Assembly: GCA_963814985.1 (NCBI GenBank)
Contig: CAWFFV010000053.1
Coordinates: 62,001 to 126,000 of the forward strand
DNA: 64,000 bases
DNA from: CAWFFV01 sp963814985
GTDB taxonomy: Bacteria; Chloroflexota; Ktedonobacteria; Ktedonobacterales; Ktedonobacteraceae
Reading direction: 5' to 3'
In this document: in pieces, positions 37,724-46,930 of the stretch
Position numbering within the stretch: position 1 is the first letter of the stretch
Layout of the letters: each line of letters starts with the position of its first letter
Position numbers and translations under genes: made by a program
The notes under the pieces: generated by a model
Database searches by the model: none
The model's input: the letters and a program-made list of their open reading frames with translations, nothing else
What the model was told of the DNA's origin: nothing

Positions 37724-37865
37724 AGCTTTCTCTTCTTTCCTGTAAGAAAACACTTTACTTTCATTACTCTTGAAGAATGCAGCATTGGTTATACACAGCC
37801 ATCACAATAGCCCGGACTGAGTTCACATTCTCATCACAATATCATCAATCAAGCTCATTCCAAAA

Positions 37866-38015
37866 TTGTAACTACTCAGGTCTGCTTGCCCTTGCTTTAT
37901 GTGGGTATTGTCGCTCGTGGTGGAAATTGCGGCGCAATTTCCACCACGAGCGACAATACCCACATAAAGCAAGGGCGGCGAAGCGCTTAAGGCGCTGAGA
38001 AATCTGCAAAAGGGG
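37866..38015. repeat. Interspersed palindrome family, full-length copy with the longest perfect core
   Basis: Left end GTAACTACTCAGGTCTG; core arms 37888-37930 and 37934-37976 (43 bp, perfect) around GGC; right end GGCGAAGCGCTTAAGGCGCTGAG and AATCTGCAAAAGGG. The CCACCTGCGGTGG word of the left end is missing: the core begins directly after TCTGCTT. Confidence 0.88.
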
Positions 38016-38068
38016 CATGAATGGCTAGAGGGGATAAAAACTACCGAGAAAGAGAGGTAAATTATGGT

Positions 38069-38142
38069 GTAGGTGCGCGGTTTACAAGCCCATATGTTCA
38101 TTTTCAGGATAACGGGTATGGACTTGTAAACCGCGCAACTAC
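38069..38142. repeat. GCGCGGTTTACAAGC repeat family, single inverted pair
   Basis: GTAGGTGCGCGGTTTACAAGCC faces GGACTTGTAAACCGCGCAACTAC, with about 28 bases between the arms. It is a second copy of the unit at 37.05 kb, with paired substitutions in the outer bases (AGGTGCGCGG with CCGCGCAACT). Confidence 0.72.
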
Positions 38143-38158
38143 GACATATCGTGCGACT

Positions 38159-38341
38159 CTACCAATGGGGATGAAGAGGACCTGTGTGGAACACAAGGGG
38201 TGAAATTACTGTCCAGGCACCGTATCCAACTACAACTAATACAACCAGGCCGATAGCCAGTACGGTGATTTTCATCGGTGTCCAGAATCCTGTAGGCGTC
38301 GATACGTCCATAGTATCTGGTCTTTCTGAACTCGTTGCCAT
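38159..38341 (-). CDS. Small single-helix membrane protein
   Basis: 60 residues: a hydrophilic N-terminus with PTGFWTPMK, one helix (about 25-48, ITVLAIGLVVLVVVGYGAWTV) and a short tail rich in His and Pro (FHTGPLHPHW). GGAGG lies nine bases before the ATG, which makes this short frame credible. Function unknown; no neighbour on the same strand is close enough to suggest one. Confidence 0.6.
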   Translation of the reverse strand: MATSSERPDTMDVSTPTGFWTPMKITVLAIGLVVLVVVGYGAWTVISPLVFHTGPLHPHW

Positions 38342-38494
38342 AATCTTTCCTCCATTTTGCAGTCCCTACAAGAGGACGTAAATAATACAACTTCGTGTCT
38401 TCATTAGTTATGAACGTTTCAATTCACTTTTATTCTCACTCCTCTGGATACATAGTTAGAAATTACCATTCTGTTTCATTGTGGATGAACTGGA

Positions 38495-38640
38495 GCAATT
38501 CCTCCAGCCTCCTCACCACCTGCGGTGGCTCGCCGGGTTTTTATGTGGATGGTGGGGTTTGCAGCTAGCTGCAAACCCCACCATCCACATAAAAACCCCT
38601 TGCGAATTGCCTACGGCAGTGAGGAATCAACAAGAGAACA
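38495..38640. repeat. Interspersed palindrome family, full-length copy with loopless core
   Basis: Left end CCTCACCACCTGCGGTGGCTCG; core 38535-38598 is a perfect 64-base palindrome with no loop (centre AGCTAGCT); right end GCGAATTGCCTACGGCAGTGAG and GAATCAACAAGAGAAC. In the right end, GCGAAGCGCC...GGCGC has changed to GCGAATTGCC...GGCAG, with one paired and one unpaired change. Confidence 0.88.
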
Positions 38641-38755
38641 CCTGGAGAGTCACAAATTTTCTTGTAATCTGCACAGAAGAGGCGTATGATAGAAGAGTAA
38701 CAATGAGACAAAAAGATACACATGTATAAATTCACAGAACACAGGAGAAACAACA

Positions 38756-39055
38756 ATGAGTCATAATAAGAATAAAAAGAAATTCAGTCCATTGAACACA
38801 ATTTTAGGCCTGACAGTGATGGCCATCGCCGGGAAAGCTATCAAGGATCAATTAGATCTGCCACCCCAATATCGTACGTGGCATGGTAACGTCCTTGGTA
38901 TTCCCTATGATTTTCGCCGACCAACGCCCGAAAAGATCCGGTCCACCTTCTGGAATGAACATTCCTCACTGCTTTTTGTGCCTCAGGTTTTCGGGATTGG
39001 CTGGACAATCAACTTTTACCCTTTGCTAAACCCACCCAGGAGATTGGAGGAATAA
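38756..39055 (+). CDS. DUF5808-like small protein
   Basis: 99 residues with a basic N-terminus (KNKKK), a weakly hydrophobic helix (about 14-30), and the C-terminal pattern NVLGIPYDFRRPTPEKIRSTFWNEHSSLLFVPQVFGIGWTINFYPL, which I associate with DUF5808 (G-x-PYDFRxPT, FVPxxFGxGWxINF). Function is not known. The ATG follows an AGGAG site (ACAGGAGAAACAACA-ATG). Confidence 0.7.
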   Translation: MSHNKNKKKFSPLNTILGLTVMAIAGKAIKDQLDLPPQYRTWHGNVLGIPYDFRRPTPEKIRSTFWNEHSSLLFVPQVFGIGWTINFYPLLNPPRRLEE

Positions 39056-39770
39056 CAAGAGATTTTTTCACGGTTTTTTGCATATAAAAAAGGCTCGTTC
39101 ATGCAAAATTCTTATCTCAAAAGAGGATAAAAATTTTAGTTTACTAGAGCCTTAGGAGAAAATCGTATAATTTTCTCGATATGCAGACACATAACATATC
39201 CATCGCTACGAGACGATAAATAGATCGTGCGATCACATATCCACAGATTAGCAAGACAATCTATGGGCTTACTTATAGCTGAAAACGTCACGAGAGAGTC
39301 TCCCTGTTCCGTATGTCAAAAGGCATAACTGGCATGCCAGGTAGTCTTTTGCAGGCGCTACAGTTGTGATTTTCCTGATCAGCCACAGTTGGCTATAGAA
39401 AGGGGCAGTAGTAATCATAGAACTGTTCCTAACTTCTAGTAGACAAGCGAACTTGTGATAAAGTATTTACTGATACTTTATCACAAAACATGGCCCAAAA
39501 GTAAATAAACAGTGCCAATTTTGTGCCATTTTGGCAAATTTGCTCTCTGAGAGACCACCTTATAAAGGAATATTTGACCTTTTATGGCTGGTACAGATGA
39601 TTATTGGACAGCATGAATGTTGACGGAGTCCTCAATATTTCTTCTAAAAAATGGCCCATTTACTCTCCCTATATAGAATTTCTTTTGCATTATCTATTTT
39701 TCTTTTAAATAAACTAAAATATATTATTTTATTTTAATTTATTTAAATACAAAAACATGGTACATTTTGG
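39056..39770. other. AT-rich intergenic stretch with one perfect hairpin
   Basis: No reading frame of note. A perfect 14-bp stem (39453-39466 with 39473-39486, loop TTACTG) is the only strong structure, and the words GTGCCA, TGGCCCA and TTTTGGC recur around 39490-39660. The end is unusually AT-rich (39.68-39.76 kb). It may hold promoters or a small RNA, but nothing here proves one. Confidence 0.4.
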
Positions 39771-39998
39771 GTAATTCCTCAGGTTTTCTCACCACCTGCG
39801 GTGGCTCGTTTTTGTTCTAATGAGTCATCCCGAACTTTTTCAAAAGTTCGGGATGACTCATTTCTATGTGGGTATTGTTGCCTGTGGAGGAGGTTGCGTC
39901 GCAACCTCCTCCACAGGCAACAATACCCACATCAAACGCCTTACGAAGCGCCAAAGGCGCTGAGGAGTCAGGAAGAAGAAGTCTGAGAAGTTACCACT
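39771..39998. repeat. Interspersed palindrome family with a second-family palindrome inserted
   Basis: Left end CTCACCACCTGCGGTGGCTCG; then a perfect second-family palindrome 39819-39862 (GAGTCATCCCGAACTTTTTC and complement); then the family's own core, arms 39866-39898 and 39900-39932 around a single T; then right end ACGAAGCGCCAAAGGCGCTG, GAGGAGTCAGG and GAGAAGTTACC. The right end overlaps the 3' end of the DUF3037 gene. Confidence 0.85.
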
Positions 39999-40371
39999 AA
40001 TTTTTTGAGCAGGTCATGCAGAGTAGCTTCAGGGTCAGTACAGAGGCCACAGTGCACTGGCGACGTTTGGATAATGGTACTGCGTGGCGAGACAAGCCAG
40101 TGAAAGCGTTCCGATTGCGACATCTGACCAGGCGAGCCAGCCTCCACTCCTCCTCTACAAGTGAGAATGAACAGATTCAAATGATCCGCGACAACATGAA
40201 GATCAAGATCAGGGGCAAGAGCCAACAAGCGCTGATGGTCCAGGTGTGTGAGAGCACCAAGAAAGCGGCGAGTACGACAGAAAAGGATGACGCCCACATT
40301 GATACACTCACCACGCTCAACGTACGGCATAGGCGAATAATGGCATAGTCATAGGAACTGAGCGTAGGCAC
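39968..40371 (-). CDS. DUF3037 protein (frameshifted near 40330)
   Basis: In one frame SSYDYAIIRL can be read from a GTG at 40371, overlapping the HipA-like stop by about 20 bases. In another frame MPYVERGECINVGVILFCRTRRFLG continues to 39968. One base changed near 40330 joins them into about 134 residues with the DUF3037 signature: YDYAI, VERGExxNVGVIL, FHWLVSPRSTIIQTSPVH, and GLCTDPEATLHDLL. The function is not known. It follows a HipA-like kinase on the same strand with overlapping ends, the arrangement I recall for this domain in other bacteria, which suggests they act together. Confidence 0.75.
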
Positions 40372-41131
40372 GCTGGGCCTCCTCAACAAAGATATGCGAA
40401 GATGCCAGGCGGTCCAGCAGGTAAGCAAGGTAGGCCGCACGGTGCGCGTCACGATCTGCAAAAAGTGGGTGACGATCAAGCCAGGCATCTGGAATAGTGT
40501 CAATAATATTGCGTAGCACTACTGGGGTTAGACGACCTTTCAGAGCCGCATCGACTTCAACCAGTTCGCTGGCTATAGGCAGAAGCACATGTTCCTTAAT
40601 AGGTGTGAAGGGGATACGACTACGCTCAAGATAATCGGCATCGATATGATGGAAATAGAACGCAGCACCGTGATCGATAAGCGTAAGACGCTTATGCCAT
40701 AACAACATATTAGTATTGCGTGGCGTACGGTCAACATTTGTCACATAGGCATCAAACCAGACAATGGATGAGGCCAGCAACGGATCAAGTCTGCTTACAT
40801 CCCTCTGATTGAGGGTGAGCGCTCCCGGTAAATAGTCCAGGGCAAGATTAAGGCCCGCACTTTCCTTAAGCAAAGCTTGAATTTCCTGGTCCGGCTCGGA
40901 GCGACTGAGTACAGGATCAAGCTCCGCAAAGACGATTTCTGGTACAGGCAACCCGAGAGTTCGTCCAATTTCACCTGCCACCAGCTCGGCTATCAGTGCT
41001 TTCGGTCCCTGGGCCGCGCCTCGAAATTTCAGCACATATAGCCCATCATCATCGGCTTCCACAATGGCAGGGAGAGAGCCACCTTCTCTGAGAGGTGTCA
41101 CATAGCGTGTTACGGTCAGCGTTCTCAACAT
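40349..41131 (-). CDS. HipA-like kinase
   Basis: 260 residues, shorter than HipA (about 440) and without its N-terminal subdomain. The kinase core is visible: VLKFRGAAQGPKALIAE (nucleotide-binding lysine near residue 35), VTNVDRTPRNTNML (catalytic D, and Asn pair), and LTLIDHGAAF, where D-H-G replaces DFG. The start is MLRTLTVTRY at 41131. No HipB-like repressor lies next to it; a DUF3037 gene does. A toxin role is possible but unproven. The overlap of the two genes points to translational coupling. Confidence 0.75.
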   Translation of the reverse strand: MLRTLTVTRYVTPLREGGSLPAIVEADDDGLYVLKFRGAAQGPKALIAELVAGEIGRTLGLPVPEIVFAELDPVLSRSEPDQEIQALLKESAGLNLALDYLPGALTLNQRDVSRLDPLLASSIVWFDAYVTNVDRTPRNTNMLLWHKRLTLIDHGAAFYFHHIDADYLERSRIPFTPIKEHVLLPIASELVEVDAALKGRLTPVVLRNIIDTIPDAWLDRHPLFADRDAHRAAYLAYLLDRLASSHIFVEEAQRAYAQFL

Positions 41132-41181
41132 AGCTGTTATTTTAGCACATATAGCAGGCTCTACTCTATAATATCTTTTAG

Positions 41182-41232
41182 AGTAACTATTCAGGTTCCC
41201 TCACCGCCTGCGGTGGCGAGGAATCCGGAAAG
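41182..41232. repeat. Interspersed palindrome family, compact copy
   Basis: GAGTAACTATTCAGG...CTCACCGCCTGCGGTGGCGAG. Only the left end and its short GC-rich hairpin (CCGCCTGCGG) are present. It lies in the promoter region between the divergent HipA-like and otsB genes. Confidence 0.7.
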
Positions 41233-41256
41233 ATAGCAAACGGAGAGAGTCAACCA

Positions 41257-42057
41257 ATGACGGCAAGGAACATCCACAGCATTCTACAGCAGCAACCACT
41301 CGGATTGGTCTTTGACATCGACGGCACACTCAGCCCCATTGCCCCTACGCCCGACGAGGCCTGTCTCTATCCAGGAGTTGCGGCTCTCTTAGAGCAAGCC
41401 AGAGAACATGCTCATGTAGCCATTATGACAGGCCGGGCTATCACAGATGGTGCCTCCATAGTTAACATCGATGGGCTGACCTACATTGGTACACATGGAC
41501 TGGAATGGTGCGATGGACTCCCCTCTGTGCATCCAGTACAACTTATACCACAGGCAATTCCCTACATTGCACCCGGCAAATATCTGCTCGACTTAGCCGA
41601 ACAACAACTTGCAGCATTGCCAGGGCTGATTATCCAAAGAAAAAGTGTTGGTGGCTCACTTCACTACCGCCTCTCGCCCGATCCTGAGCAGACCCGACAG
41701 CACATCCTGGCAGTCCTGGAAGAACCTGCCCGTCAGGCACAGATGCGCCTGGGAGAAGGAAAGCGTGTCATAGAAGTACTTGCCCCACTCACGGTCAATA
41801 AAGGGCAGGCATTACGCCGCTTCACCCAACAATTTGGGCTACATGGCGTCATTTTCGCGGGAGACGACCGCACTGATCTGGATGCCGTTTTAGAAATAGC
41901 TTCCCTGCGCAAGGAGGGACTCTCGGCTCTTTCTATTGTCGTTGAGCATACTGATACCATACCGACGCTCCTCACACACGCAGATATCATCGTTCAGGAA
42001 GTAGCTGGAATGGCACAACTGCTACGAGAAATGGTCGAGACTTTAAAAAATATCTAA
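41257..42057 (+). CDS. otsB: Trehalose-6-phosphate phosphatase
   Basis: A 266-residue HAD-superfamily enzyme. Motif I LVFDIDGTLSPIAP is at residues 18-31 (nucleophile and acid Asp), motif II VAIMTGR, motif III near VNKGQALRR, and motif IV GDDRTDLDAV. It removes phosphate from trehalose-6-phosphate made by the convergent OtsA. The ATG at 41257 has GGAGAG upstream (ACGGAGAGAGTCAACC-ATG). Length is normal. Confidence 0.93.
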   Translation: MTARNIHSILQQQPLGLVFDIDGTLSPIAPTPDEACLYPGVAALLEQAREHAHVAIMTGRAITDGASIVNIDGLTYIGTHGLEWCDGLPSVHPVQLIPQAIPYIAPGKYLLDLAEQQLAALPGLIIQRKSVGGSLHYRLSPDPEQTRQHILAVLEEPARQAQMRLGEGKRVIEVLAPLTVNKGQALRRFTQQFGLHGVIFAGDDRTDLDAVLEIASLRKEGLSALSIVVEHTDTIPTLLTHADIIVQEVAGMAQLLREMVETLKNI

Positions 42058-42063
42058 GGCTCT

Positions 42064-42238
42064 TATGAGGTTGCTCGGGTCTCCTCCCCACCTGTGATGG
42101 CTCATTCCCGTTTTCGGTGTGGTTTTGTTGCCTGTGGAGGAGATTGCGACGCAATCTCCTCCACAGGCAACAAAACCACACCGAAAACAACCTGCGAAGC
42201 GCCTTCGGCGCTGAGGAATCAGGAAAAAGAACCAGAGG
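42064..42238. repeat. Interspersed palindrome family, full-length copy
   Basis: Left end CCCACCTGTGATGGCTCA; core arms 42110-42148 and 42150-42188 (39 bp, perfect) around one A; right end GCGAAGCGCCTTCGGCGCTG, GAGGAATCAGG and AGAACC. It lies after otsB and before the hairpin terminator. Confidence 0.87.
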
Positions 42239-42258
42239 TGGTACCGCGAAATTATAAC

Positions 42259-42290
42259 AGGGCACCCCCCGCGGGGGTGCCCTTTCAAAT
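42259..42290. terminator. Strong GC hairpin between otsB and otsA
   Basis: AGGGCACCCCC (42259-42269) pairs with GGGGGTGCCCT (42273-42283), followed by TTT on the plus strand. It sits five bases before the OtsA stop and serves both convergent genes. It does not belong to the palindrome families. Confidence 0.8.
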
Positions 42291-42294
42291 TCGC

Positions 42295-43866
42295 TTAGCT
42301 CACATGAGCAACAATACTCTCGTCAAAAGGTTCAGAGATCGCAGGTAGAGGACCAGAAAAAGAACGTTCGAGCAGATGATTAATATCATATATCTGCCGT
42401 GTCAACCACAAGTTAAGATCACTCCGTTCTACAGCTTGCCGCGCCTGTGCCGCCTTCATACGTCTCTCTTCTAATGACAAGGTGAGCGCCTTGTACAAAG
42501 CCTCAGTGGTCTCTATCACATCTGTGGGTGAAGTGGGGATAGAGCCTTTTGCTAATTGCTGGAATGCACCTGCTGTGCGTGAAAGCACAAGCACACCATC
42601 GCGCCGATTGACAACTGGCCCCTCTTTGGCAACCAAATTCATACCGTCAATAATCGGATTCACCAGCAGCACATCATAATACTGCATGGCTGCCAGTGCT
42701 CGTACCCGATCGTTATCACAAAATGCGCGGATGGGGGTCCAATCCTCTGAACCGTATTTATGATTAATCTCTTCAACAGCAGCGAGGACGTCAGCAGTGT
42801 AGCGGCGGTAAACAGGTAAGGTTTGCCGAGATGGCACGAGGAAGGCAAGGAAAGTAACCTCGCCAATCAGTTCAGGATGCTTTTCAAGCATCATATCATA
42901 GGCCTGAAAACCACGCAGGATATTCTTGGTTGGCTCCAAGCGATCGACACGCATAATAGTCTGTTTGCCTAGAAAAGGCTTGATTTGCTCAGCAGCCCGT
43001 TTGCCTGCAGCACTGTTGACCACACGACGTTCCCCTGTGACGGAAATGGAGATGGGATAAGCCCGTGCCTGTGTACGGTGTCCTTGCCACCACACGGCAC
43101 CCTCTTCAAAATCAACAACGGCACCCTCCAGGAGAGTTCTGGCCCCCTCAAGGAAATTACGAGCATCACGCTCAGTCTGAAAACCGACAATGTCGTTACC
43201 AACCAATCCACTGTAGATGTCATGTGCAATATTGCTGGGTAAGAAATGCCAGCAGCGGACATCAGGCCAGGGAATATGGATAAACTGCTGCGTAACGATC
43301 GATGGGTGGTGCTTACGAATCATCGCCGATACCAGGTAGAGATGATAGTCATGTAACATGACTACCGGAATTGTATTCTCGCGTTCAATCTCGGCATTGA
43401 CAGCGTCTGCAATGGCTTGATTTGCCACACAATACCCATTGACCCAGGCATCCTGCAACTGTCGAGCAGAATCCTGAATAGGATCGTACATGTAGTGCTG
43501 TAGAAACCAGAGAAGCTCATTACTGATCTTCTCATAGTGTTTACGATATGCCACTTTTGATATAGCAACATAGCGCAATTGCATCTTCTGACCACGTAAG
43601 GGTGAGTGTAATAACCCGCCTCTTTGCTGTGCCTCCTTTGCAGCCACTCGATCACCTTCGGTCATTGTCATTGCAACCCACGTCACCTCCATACGGTTAC
43701 CGGCATCAATGAGAGCCGTTACCATACCACCAGCACCTCGACGAGGCTTGAGTGTTTTGTCCTGGCTCAGTTGGTACTCAACAGGGCCACGATTAGACGC
43801 TATAATGAGCCGACGAGCATGCATCAACTGCGGAGGATGGACATCTGTCGTCATCCGCGCGGGCAT
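42295..43866 (-). CDS. otsA: Trehalose-6-phosphate synthase (GT20)
   Basis: A 523-residue retaining GT-B glycosyltransferase. N-terminal RLIIASNRGPVEYQL and GGMVTAL (sugar-nucleotide and glucose-6-phosphate binding), MLHDYHLYLV, FIHIPWPDVRCW, then VDRLEPTKNILRGF and the C-terminal MNLVAKEGPVVNRRDGVLVLSRTAGAF donor-binding region. It makes trehalose-6-phosphate from glucose-6-phosphate and a nucleotide-glucose. Convergent with otsB, so the pathway is split over two transcripts. The start at 43866 is MPARMTTDV; the ATG at 43854 is an alternative. Confidence 0.94.
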   Translation of the reverse strand: MPARMTTDVHPPQLMHARRLIIASNRGPVEYQLSQDKTLKPRRGAGGMVTALIDAGNRMEVTWVAMTMTEGDRVAAKEAQQRGGLLHSPLRGQKMQLRYVAISKVAYRKHYEKISNELLWFLQHYMYDPIQDSARQLQDAWVNGYCVANQAIADAVNAEIERENTIPVVMLHDYHLYLVSAMIRKHHPSIVTQQFIHIPWPDVRCWHFLPSNIAHDIYSGLVGNDIVGFQTERDARNFLEGARTLLEGAVVDFEEGAVWWQGHRTQARAYPISISVTGERRVVNSAAGKRAAEQIKPFLGKQTIMRVDRLEPTKNILRGFQAYDMMLEKHPELIGEVTFLAFLVPSRQTLPVYRRYTADVLAAVEEINHKYGSEDWTPIRAFCDNDRVRALAAMQYYDVLLVNPIIDGMNLVAKEGPVVNRRDGVLVLSRTAGAFQQLAKGSIPTSPTDVIETTEALYKALTLSLEERRMKAAQARQAVERSDLNLWLTRQIYDINHLLERSFSGPLPAISEPFDESIVAHVS

Positions 43867-44583
43867 GGGTTTGTCCTTTCTAACAGGTGCCTGCTGTTTT
43901 TGTCACCGGGACCAGAGAACTCGTAAGGCCCTCCACAGCTACACCTTTGCGCCAGCGAAGTGAACGCATGGCACGGTCAACACTGAACAAACAAAATTAC
44001 GTATGATATAGATACGCAAGACATCATATAGCTACACACGCTACTATATATAATGTTACCATACGATGAAGCAATTTTCCTAGGATTCATGGAAACTATG
44101 AATATGGTCACCTGGTACTACCAGTGATTCAGTATAATAATCTCAAAATATTGAAAGGCTTCCTTTTCATGATACGTATTGGCAATTGCTATCCGACTCA
44201 CTTGAGATCAACGGCATTCATCGTCAATGAGCCGGACGGTATGCCAGAAGCCACTTCCAATCACTTCTGGAGAGAAGTACCTTAGTACCGTCCTCTTCAG
44301 GTTTGTCATCGTATTTCGTTTTAATTAGTTGAGAAGTGAGATGATTGTAGAGTTTAGTATCTACTCTCGTAAGAGAATTCCTTACATAGGTGAGCAAACT
44401 GGAAGAGGGGGTTTCCTCACAGGCACTCTTTCCTTGAGAGAATTCATACCAATATAACCCAAACTACCTATATTGAGACAAAACTTGCGGATAGACAAGG
44501 CACATGCTAGAATGCCCTGCGAGAAGCAGAAAAATATATTAAGTAGTTTGCCGGACCAGCGGCAAGGTCGAGAGGAGCGCACA
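43867..44583. other. Intergenic stretch without recognised gene
   Basis: Between the divergent otsA and the next gene. It is AT-rich in the middle (TATATA words near 44.02-44.06 kb) and includes short inverted words such as GTACC around 44275-44290. The stretch should hold promoters for both sides, but I cannot assign -35/-10 boxes. A minus-strand reading frame beginning at 45110 ends here and is a shadow of the downstream gene. Confidence 0.35.
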
Positions 44584-45756
44584 TTGAACGAACCAACTGG
44601 GGCTAAGAAGTGGCTATGGCGCATTCTGGATTTTATCAATCCATTGCGCGACCCAAGCCTGACGGTAGCAGCCGTACTTACCTTTATCGAAGAAGCGGGA
44701 CAACATAACGCCTGGTACTGGATTATTGTAATTGCGCTCATCAACTGGCTAGCAGTACGGGGTATGGTCTGGTTAGTGGTCAATTTTACCTTTGCCTCTG
44801 TTTTTATTGTGCGGCGCGTCTGGTGGGCAATCAAACATCCACACCTGGCATGGCGTATTATGGATGCTGTCGGACACGAAGAAATCGTAATTGGTGGACT
44901 TGCCTCTCTCGCTGAGAGTGTCATATTACAAGATGGTACTGCTATCCTGGGTCCTGCTCTCAGTGCCAGCGGTATCCATATTCTTGGCGAACTTCCTGCT
45001 GGAACAGAACTCCCCATGTTAAGTATGGCAAATGGGCAACTTACTGCAGATCTGTCATCATTGACTGGGGCAGGTTTTTTTCCTGGGGCTAATTCCAGCG
45101 TTTTTCCCAATATGAATGGCTATGCAGGCCAGTCTCCTATGGGTAACTACCAGCAGGGAAGGGAAAATGGTTTCTATAGCCCACAGAGCACAGACGGACT
45201 CCCACAAAGTTTTCCGCAGCGTCCCTCTGAAAACGAAGAGCGTCTACGCCAACAGCTCGCCGCTTATGCTCGTCTACTAGAAGATTGGGTTCAATTCACA
45301 GAGGAAAAATGGCGTACAGTGAGCGATAGTCAGTTAGGCTGGAAACCTTTGCGAGGCCGATGGGGCAACTGGGAAGATATCTTCCAGGATGCTTACGCGG
45401 CAAAAACATCTGATCCGATGGCACAGGCAGCACAATCAGCCGGGGAAGCAACCGCCCGACGTTTTGATACATCAAAAGATAAAGGCTCAGCCGCCTCAGC
45501 TGTCGCTTGTTTTATGCGTGATATGATGACTCTACGACGAGGTATCGACCTGCTACAACAGGGATTAGAAAATTCACGCGAGTCAGCAAATACAACAAAT
45601 GAGCACGCTGTAGTGCAACCCCTTACCAGGCGCTTTGGTGATGGAAGGAGTGGCTCCTTACTCAATGGGAATGGGATAAATGGCGGTGTCACATCCCGTA
45701 ACTCACTCATTCGACGACCAGCACAGATTTTTGTGGACGCTGACTCGGAGAAATAG
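44584..45756 (+). CDS. Membrane protein with hydrophilic C-terminal half, unknown function
   Basis: The TTG at 44584 (LNEPTGAKKW) has AGGAG six bases upstream and is the best start; the frame reaches back to 44473 without one. About 390 residues: two to three helices in residues 20-90 (LTVAAVLTFIEEAG, WYWIIVIALINWLAV and VWLVVNFTFASVFIV), then a Gly/Asn/Pro-rich linker and an alpha-helical soluble part with a WVQFTEEKWRTVSDSQLGW block. No family is recognised. It precedes hisC by eight bases, so they probably share a transcript. Confidence 0.68.
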   Translation: MNEPTGAKKWLWRILDFINPLRDPSLTVAAVLTFIEEAGQHNAWYWIIVIALINWLAVRGMVWLVVNFTFASVFIVRRVWWAIKHPHLAWRIMDAVGHEEIVIGGLASLAESVILQDGTAILGPALSASGIHILGELPAGTELPMLSMANGQLTADLSSLTGAGFFPGANSSVFPNMNGYAGQSPMGNYQQGRENGFYSPQSTDGLPQSFPQRPSENEERLRQQLAAYARLLEDWVQFTEEKWRTVSDSQLGWKPLRGRWGNWEDIFQDAYAAKTSDPMAQAAQSAGEATARRFDTSKDKGSAASAVACFMRDMMTLRRGIDLLQQGLENSRESANTTNEHAVVQPLTRRFGDGRSGSLLNGNGINGGVTSRNSLIRRPAQIFVDADSEK

Positions 45757-45764
45757 GACAAACC

Positions 45765-46875
45765 ATGTATACATACTCTTCCCGTCCCGTTCATGTGCGC
45801 CCTGAATTGGACCGGATGGCCGAATATATACCAGGCGAGTCACTAGAAACTTTTAGTGCCCGCACTGGTATACCAATTCACCAGCTTATCAAGTTGAATA
45901 GCAATGAAAGTCCTTATGGGCCAGCGCCTCAAGTTATGAAAGCGCTAGGTGATTATACAAACTATAATAATTATCCTGATACTGATTCGACAGCATTACG
46001 CCAGGCACTTGCTAATTATACAGGAGTGGATAGTCGTTTTATCGTGGTTAGCCATGGAAGTAATGAATTGATCAACCTCCTCTGGCACATTTTTCTTTCT
46101 GTCGGTGACAATATCATTTGCTGCCCACCAACTTTTTCGCTCTACACATTTATCACTACATTCTGTGGTGCCTATGTTCTAGAGGTGCCCCGCACGGAAG
46201 ATTATGAAGTGGATGTTGAGGGAATTTTGACAGCTCTCACGCCTGAGACAAAAATGATTATCCTCTGTTCACCGAATAATCCCACAGGAAATCCCATTCA
46301 GGAACAGGATGTGCTGACGTTGCTCAAAACGGGTCGTATCGTTGTCGTAGACGAGGCCTATATCGAGTTCTCAGATCATCCACAAGGACTGGCGCATCTG
46401 GTACCAGAATATCGCAATCTGATTGTTATGCGAACCTTTAGTAAGTGGGCTGGACTTGCAGGATTGCGCATTGGCTATGGACTCTTTCCGCAGTGGATCG
46501 TCACCTATCTCCGCCGCGCCCAATGCCCTTTCGAGGTCAATCTCTCCGGACATATTGCGGCCATTGAGACTCTCAAGCACCTGGATTACACGCTGGACAA
46601 GGTTCATCGCATTATTGACGAGCGTGCATCGTCTCTTCAAGATGCTGGCCAGCCACTCATTCTTAGAGCCTATTCCCTCACAAGGAAACTTCATCTTGAC
46701 TCGTGTACACGACGAAGAGGTAAAGATGGACACGGTACGCGCGACCGTTGAGGCGCATGGCATCCTGCTACGCTACTTCAACCATCCTTACCTGAGTAAT
46801 TTCCTACGAGTCACGGTCGGCTTACCCGAACATACGAATAGTCTGGCTACTGCGCTATCCACACTAAATAGGTAA
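45765..46875 (+). CDS. hisC: Histidinol-phosphate aminotransferase (frameshifted near 46628)
   Basis: A fold-type I PLP enzyme. SNESPYGPAPQV (substrate arm), SHGSNELINLL, CSPNNPTGNP, VVDEAYIEFS, and the PLP-lysine region RTFSKWAGLAGLRIGYG are in the first frame. After IIDERA the frame runs into unrelated residues, while LFKMLASHSFLEPIPSQGNFILTRV and the C-terminal RYFNHPYLSNFLRVTVGLPEHT lie in another frame to 46875. One extra base near 46628 explains it. The product is about 369 residues. It makes histidinol phosphate in histidine synthesis; related aromatic aminotransferases cannot be excluded. Confidence 0.88.
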
Positions 46876-46878
46876 ATT

Positions 46879-46930
46879 GTGGCGATCAATACATGGCTTC
46901 CGCTCGGCAGAACCATGTATTGATCGTCAC
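46879..46930 (+). terminator. Hairpin after hisC
   Basis: GATCAATACATGG (46884-46896) pairs with CCATGTATTGATC (46913-46925), and the pairing extends on both sides with one mismatch (TGTGGC with GTCACA). There is no T-tract, so it may be an attenuator or RNA-stabilising hairpin rather than a classic terminator. Confidence 0.5.

Noticed and set aside
40349..41131. Full HipBA toxin-antitoxin system
   Set aside because: The kinase lacks the HipA N-terminal subdomain and there is no HipB-type helix-turn-helix gene next to it.
43867..44583. Riboswitch or tRNA gene in the otsA upstream gap
   Set aside because: I looked for T-loop words (GGTTCRANNCC) and known aptamer cores and saw none. Short inverted words there are not convincing.
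44382..45110. 242-codon minus-strand frame opposite the membrane protein
   Set aside because: Rich in Ser, Arg and Cys, no site before the start, and antisense to a frame with a good AGGAG and membrane helices.
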